This document shows, in pieces, positions 25,374 to 38,061 of a stretch of DNA of 64,000 bases; position 1 is the first letter of the stretch, and each line of letters starts with the position of its first letter. The stretch spans positions 13,145,501-13,209,500 of the forward strand of contig JAFFSR010000244.1 in NCBI GenBank assembly GCA_017163975.1, written 5' to 3'. The position numbers were made by a program, and so were the translations under genes. Source of the DNA: Anastatus disparis. Its lineage: Eukaryota > Arthropoda > Insecta > Hymenoptera > Eupelmidae. Below the pieces are notes generated by a model. The model was not told the DNA's origin. It saw only the letters and a program-made list of their open reading frames with translations, and ran no database searches.

Positions 25374-25513
25374 AAAAATAGTATGTGTAACACGTGCGCT
25401 CAACGGGATTTGTCACTCGTGTGAGTTTGGCGCCCTCGCTTCGCTCGGGCGACAAACTCTCACTCGTGCCAGAATCCCTTATTTCGCGCACTTGTTACAC
25501 AAAATACTATTTT
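25374..25513. mobile_element. GC-rich foldback element
   Basis: Inverted arms: AAAATAGTATGTGTAACACG pairs with the segment ending TGTTACACAAAATACTATTT. Inside, CACTCGTGTGAGTTTG pairs with CAAACTCTCACTCGTG around a tip CGCCCTCGCTTCGCTCGGGCG-type stem. A chance open frame on the minus strand is explained by this element. Confidence 0.8.
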
Positions 25514-25636
25514 GGCCATTTTTGCTAGTTAACACATGTTAAAATGACACTTATCTAGAAATACTGTTTATAGTGTTTCCAGAATTTCTAAATAAATCCG
25601 ATTTTAACATGCGTTGACCAACAAAAATGGCCAAAA
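25511..25636. mobile_element. foldback MITE abutting the previous element
   Basis: TTTTGGCCATTTTTGCTAGT at the left and its imperfect complement ending CAAAAATGGCCAAAA at the right. Inner sequence GTTAAAAT-ACACTTATCTA-AAAT is shared with the element at 38109, so both belong to one family. Confidence 0.7.
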
Positions 25637-26111
25637 GATGTTCAACTCATACTACCTAGCTCTAATGAAATATGTTAGTAAACTATAAAACCATGTATAT
25701 ATTCGAATTTTATGCAAACACTATTATTCTCAGGCCAAATTTTCTATTTTGACCATTATCATTAATATAAAATTATTATTTTTAATCGCTTCAAAATGTA
25801 GTTGAAGATTTGATTTTTAATGATTTTCTCTCTATAAATTCCTTACGATTTCGCATTGATTTTTTTCAATGTTCTCAATATTGAATTTCAAATTTTATAT
25901 AATTTTTTAATATATACTTTCATTGTCACTACATTCAATGTTTACATTTATGTTCAAGGTTTAATATTTACAACAGCGTTTTGTAATAACGAAATATTTG
26001 TAACGATACACAGAATATAAAACGGTTTTGGGTTATGTTTGCAAATGCTACACAAATATGGAAAAAGAAACTATAGTCAATAGTCGTATTCTATGTAGAA
26101 TATCGTATTTT

Positions 26112-26155
26112 ATCCGTTTTATCTTATTTTTATAGTAAAATAAGATAAAACGGAT
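26112..26155. repeat. perfect 19-bp palindromic hairpin
   Basis: ATCCGTTTTATCTTATTTT is followed by the six-base loop TATAGT and its exact reverse complement. No mismatches. Function unknown. Confidence 0.85.
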
Positions 26156-27237
26156 TAACTAAAATTTCTTTTGCATACGTAAAATTTATAATTTGTAAAA
26201 TTTGAAAAAAATTTTAAAAATTAAATTTTTAAAGCTCAGTAAAACTAAGAAATTTATGCAAACTGATCACTTAGTTTTGATTCATTCTACAATTTGCTAC
26301 ACAATTTTTTAAATGTTTCTTTTTATGTAATTTGGAACTTTTTCGAATAAAAATTATTATTCTTATACTTTTTTATTGATTTATTCTTTATCTTTATTTA
26401 CACTTTATCTCTTTATCAAACATTCAAAATCTCGATTACGGTAGAGAAACAACGATTTTCAAAATAAAATTTACTTTTGACCTGAAGTTAAAGCCAAAAT
26501 AACTCGATACAGTTTACTGAATCAAAAATTGAATTAATTTTCTTGATTTGTAGATACTACAATAATGTAATAACAATTTATTGATTTTTATTTCAAATAC
26601 TACGCTTGATTTTGCTAAAATCTATTACACTATATATCGAAGAATAAATACGAATAGAATGTGAATATATTTATTAATATATAATTTCAAATTATTATAA
26701 TATCGATAACAATTACACGACATTGTATTATTTAAAATTAAATGTAAGTAATCAACTTAATGAATAATTTAATCATCAAAAATTTACTGTTTTCAATACT
26801 AAAAATAAATTTAACTGGAAATCTTCTTATTAAAACAGTCGTTGGCTTTACTTCATATAGTTGAAATAATTTTAAATTATAAGAGTATAATTGCTATTGT
26901 ACATTCTTTTATAATAAAAAAAATTTTTTATTGTATTGAAGTATAATAACTTCATTTTAAAGAGTTTATATTTAATTCTTTAATGAAATCGATTGTACCA
27001 CAGCTGGTCGATGACCCCAATGTAAATTAGTCCCATTTCATTACCTACTTCAATAACTTTTTATTGTTACAAGTAATTATTATTGCATCGTAAACCGTGT
27101 AACGTCATGAATTCAAATTCTGATAGAAACTTAAGTTTTTAAGTGATGTGGCTCTTTAATTTATTCATAAAAAAATTGAAATATACATATAATCCATATT
27201 AAAAGATACTAAATTAAATAATTGAAAATCTAACAAT

Positions 27238-27317
27238 ATTTTTCTTTTGCAATATGGTTGAAAATAGAAATTTTCTTTTGCAATTTGGTTAAAAATAGAA
27301 ATTTTATTTTGTTTTCG
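27238..27317. repeat. ~32-bp tandem repeat, 2.5 units
   Basis: Units of the form TTTCTTTTGCAATATGGTTG plus AAAATAGAA at 27238 and 27270, and a partial third at 27301. It produces a spurious repetitive open frame on the minus strand. Confidence 0.75.
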
Positions 27318-28159
27318 ATTTCTTATTTTATCATTATCAACACGCAAACTGGAAAATGCTTAAGAAATCTTCATTTGTCTAAAAAAATAATACATATTAT
27401 CAAAAGAATATAAATGTAATAAGAAAATACGTTATAACTTAAATTATTTATACAGAGTATAAACTATAAAAAAAGTTTACTAAACTTAACAAATATCTCT
27501 GTATGATATTTTTTTAAATTCATATTTCCATCATAAAAAATAGCTTGTTAAAAACTACTAATCCAAGATTGTCCAAAATTGATGATTGAAAGAAAAAAAG
27601 TTACGAAAAAGTTTAATTACAATAATTTTTCAAATATTAAGCGAAACATTGAAGTGTCTTGGTTAACGCGTAAAAGGAGATACATTGACAACGTGGCGCC
27701 TTTGGAGAAAGAAATATGCCGTTACTAGGCCGAGAAAAGAGCGCGTGTTGCTTGTGTACGTCTACCACCTTGCCTTATTGCCGTGTCTTTTAATACATCA
27801 AGTGCGAATGTCGAAATTTAACAGCGAATTATTTTATCAAGAATTTACAAATGCGTTTATGCAGAATTATTTGTACTTAAGATAAGTTACTAAAGATTTC
27901 ATTTGTAGGAAATTTCGTTTATTGTATTTTAAAAATTTTAATGTATTGCAATATGTATAAGAAATTGAATCTTTGAGTTTAAAGTAAATGTGTATAAAAT
28001 AAACTTTTTTATAATGAATCATTTTTATTAAGACTCTTTTTTAAATATGAAAATGTATTGATCTTATGTTTGTATTATATTAATATAGCTAAAAAAGAAT
28101 TTCAGTTATTTAATGTACATTGCAAATCTATGACAACTTTGATTTGTTTTAAAAAAGTT

Positions 28160-28311
28160 CCCTGGTAGAAATTGAAACGCTTTGTATTACCATTTTATGA
28201 CCTGTAGAAATGGAAAGGCTTTTTTTAACATTTTATAGCCATTTCTTTGACATTATTACTATTAAAAAATTTTTATATACACCATTTTTTATGTTCACAT
28301 TTCTACCAGGG
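28160..28311. mobile_element. MITE with CCCTGGTAGAAAT ends
   Basis: CCCTGGTAGAAAT at the left and ATTTCTACCAGGG at the right are a perfect 13-bp inverted repeat enclosing about 125 bp without coding content. An isolated CCCTGGTAGAAA also occurs at 24540. Confidence 0.7.
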
Positions 28312-28337
28312 TTACGAAAATGTTTAATTATAATAAT

Positions 28338-28428
28338 TTCTTTCTTCATGTCAACATTTTATTATCTATAACTAAAAGGTTCAAAAAGTTCTTTCTTCAT
28401 GTCAACATTTTATTATCCATATAACTTA
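28338..28428. repeat. direct duplication, 51-bp period
   Basis: TTCTTTCTTCATGTCAACAT followed by TTTATTATC occurs at 28338 and again at 28389. Two units only. Confidence 0.7.
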
Positions 28429-30579
28429 AGAAATTCATATCAAGATATACATGAATATTTACTTTATACAAAGAATTTAAAATAAATTTTCATTTTATTA
28501 ATATTTATTTAGATTGAAAAAACTTTTTTCAAATAAAAAAATTAATATTGTTCACTGAAATTGAATTAATATTTTTTATTTAAGAATGCAAATGCACTTG
28601 TTTCGCGCGTACTGTAGTACATTTCTTAATCTTGTAGGTTCAAAGAAGATGTATTAATTTAAACTAAACTCTTTCCCAGATTTACTTTGGATAAAGTATT
28701 TTATTTCCAGAAAGATAAGTAATTAAAATTTGTATTAAGGTGTCAACCTCAACACTGCAGCTGTCTTCGCCAAAATTTACTGAAATTGAAAAATTTAATT
28801 ACAAAAACAGAAAACAATTGTTATTCCATTCTTTTTAATTAATATAAAAAATTTTAATGCTAGTGCGCTTAGAAAAATAATTCTGGATAGAATGAAAAAT
28901 ACGAAAGGTTTTAAAGAATGTTCATTTTGATACTCAAACTTGATAACTGGACCCGTTAGTAATCAATACTAAAGCATACGAGATAAATATATTTTACAAA
29001 TACTTTTTTAATTATGGTTTACGAAATTCAACTGTAAATAAATTAAAGCCATTCATCACGTGTAAATCTAATAATAAACTTTTATTTACAACGAAAAAAT
29101 TATCAGCAAAGTTTACTTTAAATTAATTCAACCTCAAATATTACATACTGCCTAAGTAATAAAAGATAATCGTGATTCGTCTGTCTTTTGGAGGTTAAAC
29201 AAACAATTTACCTAAATTATTATTTAGTCAAAACTTTAATTATCGATACAGTTGTGATCATTTATTTCAAACATTTCTTTCATGATATTTAACTAATATT
29301 TATAGTTTAATCAGCTTCATTGAAAATTAAACTTATTACTTTACTATTTATTATGAGGACAGAAGTTAAATTTGAAGATTAATGATGAATTTTTAAAGTC
29401 CGTGTGTAATTGAACTGGAACCATCCGCATCATAACGGGAACTAAGTATGCATTATTTTCAATTTACGAAAATTCATGATTTATTACAATTACATATTTG
29501 TAATAAATAATTTTAAAATGTTAAAACATCTGATTGTAATTTCAAACATGGAACTCTTAAAACTTCTAAATATGTTCGATAGTTTTACCGCTTGTCTTTT
29601 TTAAGATAGATAAGGTCAAGTGAAAGTTCAATTTAAGTGATAATCTATACGCAGTTTACTTACTATAGGTGCATAGTTTAAGGATTGATTGATGATCCCG
29701 ATTATTCTTTAATTTTGATTGGGTTATTGATAAGAACTTCGTATATTTCTTGTATATTTTTATGATAAAAATATTAAATTAAAATATTATTCATATTGTT
29801 AAATGATATTTTTAATAAACATTCTTTTTTTTCAATTGTTTAATTTTTTCTTTAAGAATTAAAAACAATATTTCAAAGCTATTAGTATCTTGTTGATGCA
29901 AATTCTAAAGTAATAAATTTCTAAAATCAAGTCGCAATAAAACTAACTTTTGTACAACAGCGATAAACAGAAACTATCTTCTTAGGAAGAATTTAAAGTA
30001 GTTATTATTATGTTGCTGCAAAAACCTTAAGTCTTAAAAACAATTAGAAAGTTGACTATGTCCATTCGCAAAGTTTCATGAAATAACAATATAAAATATT
30101 TGAATTAATCGACGAAAAAAGCAATTTATTTATCAAAATTATAAATTTTTATTAAATCATCAAAAACAAAATGAAAAATAATTTAACATTTCACGCAAAA
30201 TCCTGTAACTTTTCGGGCTCTTACATTCTTCAAGCTCAACGTGATAAGTAGACAGAAATAAAAAATAAATGAAAGGATATCAAGCATTCACAGATAAAAG
30301 AAGAAAAACAAAAAAGCAAAAGCTTGATTTACGAGATCTGAATGGTTTATAACACATCATACACGCGCGCATTTCTTTTCTCTTTTCTCTTATATTTTAA
30401 CATGACGCGACTTTTTTTTTTAATCCATATGTTCACGCGACTCTTTAACAAATACTTTACTCTCGTGGTACATTCACCTCGTATTACATGGATCCTCTTC
30501 TTTCCCTTTTTTTCCAACATACACGCGTATATCTATATATAAGCGTACGCAATGGTTTCTTTTTTCTGTGGCATGTAAC

Positions 30580-30622
30580 TGACGTCACGGACCAAAGAAG
30601 AAGAAGAAGAAGAAGAAGAAGC
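30580..30622. promoter_or_regulatory. CRE palindrome next to a GAA microsatellite
   Basis: TGACGTCA at 30580-30587, a full ATF/CREB-type site, is followed by about eight GAA triplets (30596-30621). It lies in a CT-rich island (30340-30640). Binding is inference from the motif. Confidence 0.35.
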
Positions 30623-33035
30623 TGACTGTTTGTTTGTTACTTGCGAAGCGAGACCAAGAAATTACTTCTTTTCCAGCTTGCTCATTTTTTTTCTTCTTTT
30701 TTACATTTTCTTTTGTTCTACGTTTTGTTGTTATTATTGTTTTGCCCTTTTCACGTCGGCGTTATACCTCGTTTATTTTTTAAGCTTTTTTATTTAATTT
30801 CGTTTTTTTCCTGCGATCTTATTATTTATTGTTTGCTTTTGCGGCTTCGTTTTTCATCTTTGTTTTATGGTTCCACAAATTATCCGGGAAATAGGTATAA
30901 AATTGATAATCTTGATACAAAAAAAAGTATTGTTCTAGTCTAGAATCGAGACGAGTTCTGATTTTATTTTCAGAAACAAAACTTTTTTATTTTATCACGT
31001 ATTTTGTACTCTTTTTCTAAGTAAATTAAACTTAGTTCATATTGTTACCTTTTAATAAAACTTTTGAATAAAAAATGAAATAAAAATTTCTTTCAATGTT
31101 TAATAAATATTTCAAAAGTACATAAAAATTGAATTTTGATTATATAAGTACTTTCAGAATTCATTAAAAAAATTCAACTTGATGTTTTCTTTTAATAGTT
31201 TAAATTAGCTAAATAGTTTTTTAAATATAGTTTAAAAAACTTAAATTGTTAAAGCACTTAAATTTTTGAGAATGCGTTGCATTTAATATCTAAAAAATCA
31301 AAAAATAATATTTAGACTTCAGGGTGGTCAGCAATTATGGAACATTAAAAGTTGTAGTTATCAGCTCTTCAAGGATTACGCATTTGATTTCAGGAAGGAA
31401 GTTAAAAGTAAATATCCTTTATAAATTACATTTTGAGGGTCTTTTAGTTAATCTGATCAGCGAAAAAATGCTAAAAATTATATGATTTAAAAGATGACGA
31501 TCGATAAATTAAATTTTTATGACTAATTTCTTATAATATTATAATTTTAAGTTTCAAAATATCCACTTTTTTATAACGAAACCAAAAAACAAACCATTAA
31601 AGACAAATTTTTCCATAGCTGTATTTTTACATGATCATTAGTATTTTTCCACTCATCAGGTCAGTTAGAAAATTCATATAGAATATGAAAATTCGTCTGT
31701 AATCTGTATATAATTAAATAAAAAATTTTGATTTCTTGTTCTTCTGAGTTTCTAAAAGTACTTATGTTTAATAATATATACACCATTATAAAGTGACAAT
31801 AAAAATAAACTGAAATCATAATTCATTGGCTTTTCAGTTTATTAATATTAGTCATACAGGTTTATGAAATACAACAACAAAATTAAAATTATGACACTAT
31901 ATGAAAACTGTTAAAAACTCTCTTTATAAATCTGTCTCAAAGCAAAGCTTTATAATGAAGCTTACAACTAGAACTAAAAACAAAAAGAGCAAAAATGGTC
32001 AAGCTTGGAGACAAAAAGAGAAGAGAAAAGCTAAAGCGTTTTTTATGTTGGGCACACTACTACGAAGTACATTGATGCGTAGGTGCGTTCATATTCGAAC
32101 AAAATTTTATAAGATAATACACGTCACCTTAAAATATAAAATGAAATTATTTTATCTTAAAAACTATTACTCGTCAATTTTCATCCTGTATAATTATAAA
32201 TCAAAATTTGCATAAAAAATAACAATTACAGCTTATCATAAAAAAGCTTTCCTTTTTATCAATAACATGAACGATAAAAAAAGAGAACAAAATCAGCACT
32301 CTTGCCAAGTATTGGTATTCTTCATTATCCAATCTCGAATCACCGATCGATTGCTTTTTTTTTGGAGCATATGCGTCCATTTGTCGGCAAATTTGCCTTG
32401 ATTATTATGCCCAATTGCTCATACCCATGAGAAGATTTCTTCGCAAGAAAGCCATTTCTTTTCTCTTTTTTTATTTCTTATTCTTCACTTTTATCTTTGT
32501 CTTTCCCGCTCTTTCTCTCTCTCTCCTTTTTTTTATTCATGAGAGTAAGGAACGCCCGGGCTTGTTTTGTAACGGGATTTCGCTGATTGTAAGTCGCGAG
32601 TAAGAGGACATTATAATGCACGATTATTGCTTTAATGACTTCGAGCGACCCTGCTATATTAAAAATTATATATGCGTATCAGCCAAAAAAAAGGAAAAAA
32701 AGAAAGATTAAAACGGTTGATGATTTATAAATGCTTTTTATAAGTAATGATATTATGAATATTATATTTAATTATTGCGATAAAAAAATTTGTTTACACA
32801 TTATGTAATTTTGTATGGAATATATCAAATGTCTTTGTTAACAAAATTTGTTTACTTTTCGTATCATATCATTGTATAAAAAACCATTTCGTGAAAAATT
32901 TTAAATATTAACTTATTAAAAAACTATACTCATTAAAATATCATTATATTTATAATTAAATATATTGCTGCAATCAATCAATAAAAGAATACTTTAACGC
33001 AAAGCCAAAAAAAAGAGAGATAGTTGAGTTAAGGT

Positions 33036-33250
33036 TGAGGTCGTCAGTGGCTTAATCGGTAGAGTGATGGATTCATAATCTCGAGGACTCGAGTTCGAAT
33101 CCCGCTCTCGGCGGCCGATTGACACAAGCACCACTGTACATTACATGTGCCTTGTTCACAAACACACTGAGAAACCTTCGTCGCTAATTAGCATCATTAT
33201 GATAGTATAAATACAGCGACGTTAAATAAAATAAAAAAATAAAAAATTAA
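33036..33250 (+). mobile_element. tRNA-derived SINE, copy 2
   Basis: Same family as the element at 13952: GAGGTCGTCAGTGGC head, TTCATAATCTCGAGG, GAGTTCGAATCCCGCT box B, the GACACAAGCACCACTGTA junction, the TTCGTCGCTAATTAGCAT body and the CAGCGACGTTAA end with an AAATAAAATAAA-type tail. A clean target-site duplication was not seen. Differences from copy 1 in the middle indicate independent ageing. Confidence 0.8.
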
Positions 33251-34839
33251 ATTGCATCGAATAATAGATTTCAGACAAGTTAAAAAAAATCGAACCGTCC
33301 CAAAAATTATTTTTATTAAAAATATGAAAGATTTCACTTTTACAAATAACCATACTTAATAATTATTTTTTATGTTAACAAAAGTATAGGATATATTCTC
33401 TTTTTACTTACGGCATCACTCTCTCACATTTTTATTTGCAAAAAAAAAAAAACTTTCTTTACCCTATAATTTAATGATAATACTTATAATACGTTTTATC
33501 AAAATATCTTATTAATTGCATTTATTTTATAAATATATGATATTTATAAATATGTGCATAGATATAATTTCGTGTGTAAAATGAAAATTGAAATGATAGG
33601 CTGTACAAGAGCTTTTTTTTACTTGATAATATAATTTCTTCCTTATAATAAACAGTTATTATACAACTGGATATTATTTTTTCATTTAGTAAGAAACCAA
33701 ACTATTATTCTTGTATTTAACAAAATAAAAATTTCTGTAATTTGAATTTTTAGGTAAAAAACGTTTAAAATTTAGATGGTTTTTCAATGTTTATTTTAAT
33801 GTTATAGCTTATTTTTGCATATCCTGCAAATACTTTTTTTTAATACATACACGTTTAATAACTTCGATAATTTAATAATGAAAACGTAATTACAAGCTTG
33901 TAAAATTTAACGTAAACAATATTGTAATAAATTTTTATTTATTTTATTTTTATTCATACATTTTAGTTATCAATGTTTATTACTTTTATTTAATGATTCA
34001 ATATTGCAAATTAATTAGTAATTATTTAAATAAATAAAAAACCGATAAAATTGATTATTATTACATAATTTATTATATGTTAAAGTTTATCCTGAAATTA
34101 AATTTATTATAAATTTACAGTTAGTTTTAAGAATTAAATGAAATATTATTTTCTATGCACTGTTTCCGACGTGAATCGATCGATAAGTAGGGTCAAGGTC
34201 TCATAGCTATTGATAGTTCTGTAAAATGAGGAAAAGATCTGAATGTTATTCAAGAATATTTTCCAAATTCGTTTTAATAAAACAATCTCAATTTTTTCGT
34301 TATTAATTATTAAACTTTTGCATTTTCGTTGTCAACATTTGAATTTTAATGTTTTTTCAAGGAAAGCATTGATTACATAACAAATAAACTGAATGATTTT
34401 GTTTACTTGTTTTATCATATAAAAAATCGTTATTTTATATTTCTGAAATTTCTTCATTTTGGAAATGATTATGTAAAAATTTATAGCATCAAGTATGTAT
34501 TGAATTCTGGAATGACATGTAAGAAACGTAAATTTAGTGTGGTATTGGTTATTACCAAAGAAATAGTTGAGTAAATTACAAAAAAATTATATAATTCAAA
34601 GAAGAAACCACTTCCTTTTGTGAAGTTTTCGAAAAATAAAAAGAAAGTCAAAATAATATTTTAGCTCTTTATTCCTTTACTGCTTAAATAAGACATAATG
34701 ACTTGACATCACGTTTACCGGAGTCGATCAAAATTGAAAAAAAAAATCTCATCGCTTCAGAAACCAAATGTAATTTCACAGGTAAATGAAAATCGCCGAT
34801 GCGTGTGAAGAAATAAAACTTGATGTACAAAGGAAAAGA

Positions 34840-35110
34840 GAGAAGAGAAATATATAATAATAAAGAAGCCGTAGGCCGTTTCGCTTATTTATTTTTCAGA
34901 CGGGAGAAAAAAAAAATTATTGTTAGTCGACTATACGAGAGAAAGTTTGACCTTTTGTCGAGTTAAATTTTTATTTTTCAGCGTAAAACGCATTAGCAAA
35001 AGACAATAGAGGATAAAGATTATTTGTGTCAACCAGACGCGCTTCAGACAATTTCACGTGTTATGTTGCATGGAGAGAGAGAGAGAGAGAGAGAATAATG
35101 GACCGTGAGG
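34840..35110. promoter_or_regulatory. GA-rich island with (GA) microsatellite
   Basis: GAGAAGAGAAATATATAATA, GGCCGTTTCGCTTATT, then a GA run of about ten repeats at 35072-35094. Same class as the other islands; lies 2.8 kb upstream of the first recognised wge exon. Confidence 0.3.
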
Positions 35111-35901
35111 ATTTTGACGAATGAATAAATAAGCAAACAATGCGATGAATACGTATGCCAATAAACTTCAGCATTAAATTTAAATATAGTTCGTTATAAT
35201 ATTTTTAATCTCAACTCTAACAGTTTTCTATTTTTAAAAATGAAAAAAAAAATGTTTGCTGTTATTTTTCAAAATAGTCTATAAACAATTTTGAAATATT
35301 AAAGTTCATGTGTTATTTTATAAAACTTTATTTTAATTTTCAATAATATTCATAGTACGGTTTAAATTAAAAATAGAATTTTGTTTTTCTTAATATCATA
35401 TTTAATTTTTAATCACTCATGAAAAAATCTGTTATAACGAATATTCGAACTTACCAGCAGAGTATCAGATAGATTTCGATAATATGAAAAAATAAATAAA
35501 AAAATATAATGAACTCATGAAAAATCTTTTAACGTAATCTTTATGCGTTAAAAAGCGTCCATTCGCTCTGAGGTTAGGTTAAAAATCTATTAAAAATTAT
35601 AATGTGTATTCCGTAAGACGTATGGGCGCGCGTACGATTTGAAGAAAACTTGTTACAGAACCTTCCAAAACTTTTCAGACGGCTGTTCCAATATATAAAA
35701 AAAAGATATGTGTAAAATGTGCATGTTTTCAGCTTTCCCCAAACTGCTCAAAGGCTTGCGTTTTGGAACATTCCAAAATGAATTGAGAATTCAGAAGTTT
35801 CGGAACAAACGTTTATGCATGCATGCACTGAAAAAAATAAAATTTAGAAATTTCTATTTGTTTCTTACTACTTGAGTCAAATAGAAATCTAGTTATAGAG
35901 T

Positions 35902-36490
35902 GAATGAGCCGGTAACTGAATATGCTCCGGTAACTGGACAAATTCAACTTTAAATACGTTTTTTAAATTTAAATAAATTAAACTTCAATAAAAGAATTTT
36001 TATTGACATAAGTTAAAAAATACATTATTTAGTCAAATAATATAAAGGGTAATATTATTTGTTTTTGTTTTGAAATAATATTATAATGTATGCCGTATGC
36101 CATTTGAGAGCGCCCTCCGAGGGTAACCATAAATTTCGGGACACGGAGGGTAACCTGGGTCGTTAATGTCTTATTAATGATGTCTCTATAAAAATAATTC
36201 CGGTAAAAAAATCTGGAAAAATTCTGGAATACTCATTTTTGCATATATTTTATAGTCCAACAATTTATTTAATAATTTATAGTAAACAAAATTGTTTGTA
36301 ACAATTTTTATTTCCAGAGATATTTGACCTGAAAATTTGAGTTGTGCCATTAATGACCCAGGTTACCCACGGAGGGTTAATGTTGAATATATTTTGTAAA
36401 TAAAGATCCAAAACCCATTGAAAATTAATGAATTTTAATCTTTTATTCTATTTGAAAATTTTCTTAACTGTCAACTTACCGGCTCATTGA
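35902..36490. mobile_element. middle nested element
   Basis: Ends GAATGAGCCGGTAACTG and AACTTACCGGCTCATTGA are inverted. A second CTCCGGTAACTGGAC copy occurs just inside the left end. It encloses a third inverted repeat at 36141-36380. Confidence 0.65.
36141..36380. mobile_element. innermost nested element
   Basis: ACGGAGGGTAACCTGGGTCG at the left and the complement (CATTAATGACCCAGGTTACC, then CACGGAGGGTTAA) at the right are long inverted ends. A related CGAGGGTAACCAT lies just upstream at 36118. Confidence 0.7.
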
Positions 36491-37902
36491 CCCTACTTAC
36501 TAACTACAATGAAAATGAAGATTCAATATATTAAAATTTAGTTGCTTCAAAAGTATTTCTTCTAGGTGGTAGTAGAATATCTTTTTGAAAGAAATCGATA
36601 TCATTGAAACAGATTTTCTTCTTGTGCCAATTGATATTCTATGAGGTCGTAAAACAAAACGAAAATCTTCTATCACCAAGTGGATTCTTATTGGTTTTAG
36701 ATTTTATTTTTTCCAGTGTACGTATTAACGGAATACGTCCATAAATTTCGTAGCCCATGTATACTACTATTAATTTTTATATATTTTTAATTTTCATTTC
36801 TGGTAATTTTGGAACAAATAGATATTTTCAACGCATTGAAGTTTTAAATTAATAATTTTTCTTGAACTTTCTGTATTATTTTGGTGAATTATGTAATATA
36901 AACATATGCTTATTCGTGGTCTTTTGAAAATATGCTAAGTTTTTTTTTATATCATGAAATTATTGCCATGCGACCCCAGCTACGATTATCGAGCATTGAT
37001 ATCTTTGTCTTGGAGTTTCCTTCATGTTTTTACATAAAAAAATGTAGTCTACAGTTTTGACAAAATTTGTGACTCTAAAATCTATTACTCTCCTGGTTGG
37101 ATCTTTTCTGTGTGTTATTCTGCTTATTAACAAGAAAGTATGCATTCACTTGCAGCAAGAGAATTCTTATACTTTATTTTTATAAACGACTATTTTTCAG
37201 GGATGAACTATACCCTACATTTGTTTCATGTCATGTACCTAAATTAAAAATGAATATTTAAACAAATTTGACGTTCATTTATTTGAAGACAGTAAGTTAA
37301 TAACATCTATTTCTAACAGTTATACATAAGTTTTGATCCTGTCATGTTTGGTTAAGTACTTCAACAATCATTCACTCTTAAGAAGCTACCGTATGTCAAC
37401 ACAGATATATACCTGTTATACCCTTTTAATATTTCAAGTTTTTTATTCAATAAATTCAACAATTACTTTGAAATTTGCATAAAAACATTCACAATCGACA
37501 AATATATTGAAAGCTTCTCGTATTATTTTTAAAATAGTAAAAAATATTAAAAACAATTATTTTTAAAAAATACCAAAAGCATTCGATGTATTTGTTAATT
37601 TCAAACTTTTTCCCAAATTTTGAAACAAAACTTAGAATGACAGAAGGGTTGAGCAGGTATCTTTGTCAAGCAATGCTCTATGGAGGGAAATGTAATACTC
37701 TTAAAACATTTAAATAAAATTCAGCTCCAAGAAAAAATTAAAAAGGATTTTTTGGTATTATAAATTTAGCTCGTTGAATCACTTAAGTTATATTCAGACT
37801 AATTTTAAATATAAGGATATATCATTATTACGACAATTTGATAAATAAATATTATAATATAAACAAATATAATAATAAAAAGTTATTATTTTTGTATTTT
37901 AG

Positions 37903-38061
37903 GATACTATCAGCCGGCTGGTCCGCTGATACAGCATCCTCCAACGCTGCCGACCGTTAAAGGACCGCCACCAGAACCGACGCCGACACCACCGCAAAAT
38001 TCTGAAGGATCTGATGATCTTGTCGCGACCTCGACAACGTCTGGTGGTACCAGCAGTACAG
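37903..38061 (+). CDS. wge: wge exon A: proline-rich segment
   Basis: Acceptor TTTTAG precedes 37903 and donor GTTAGT follows 38061. The exon starts with two bases completing a codon and ends with one left over. It encodes about 52 residues beginning [13 protein letters not shown], then a Pro/Thr run ([10 protein letters not shown]) and a Ser/Thr/Gly-rich tail. Its GC content and codon regularity contrast sharply with the flanking AT-rich DNA. Residues 1-52 of the visible protein. It is the most upstream exon I can support. Confidence 0.85.

Larger units (their letters stand above)
25640..33030. other. AT-rich non-coding DNA
   Basis: Small repeats at 26112, 27238, 28160 and 28338 are listed separately. 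CT-rich islands lie at 30340-30640 and 32330-32610. Phe/Leu-rich frames at 30342-30943 are by-products of the T-rich tracts. A slightly GC-richer patch at 27660-27800 holds a 66-codon frame I cannot identify. Confidence 0.6.
35826..36718. mobile_element. outer element of a three-level nested inverted-repeat structure
   Basis: Ends CACTGAAAAAAATAAAAT and ATTTTATTTTTTCCAGTG are inverted repeats. The sequence just inside each end forms a normal non-coding body, interrupted by another element at 35902-36490. Confidence 0.6.
33250..37902. other. non-coding DNA upstream of the first recognised exon
   Basis: Contains the GA-rich island at 34840-35110 and the nested element at 35826-36718. The missing preceding coding exon of wge, which must end with one base of a codon before GT, was not found here. 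Confidence 0.6.

Noticed and set aside
25180..25491. Minus-strand 103-codon frame
   Set aside because: Explained by the GC hairpin and foldback element; no domain and no plausible gene structure.
30342..30943. Two Phe/Leu-rich frames suggestive of transmembrane proteins
   Set aside because: By-products of T-rich low-complexity DNA; no codon bias, no domain.
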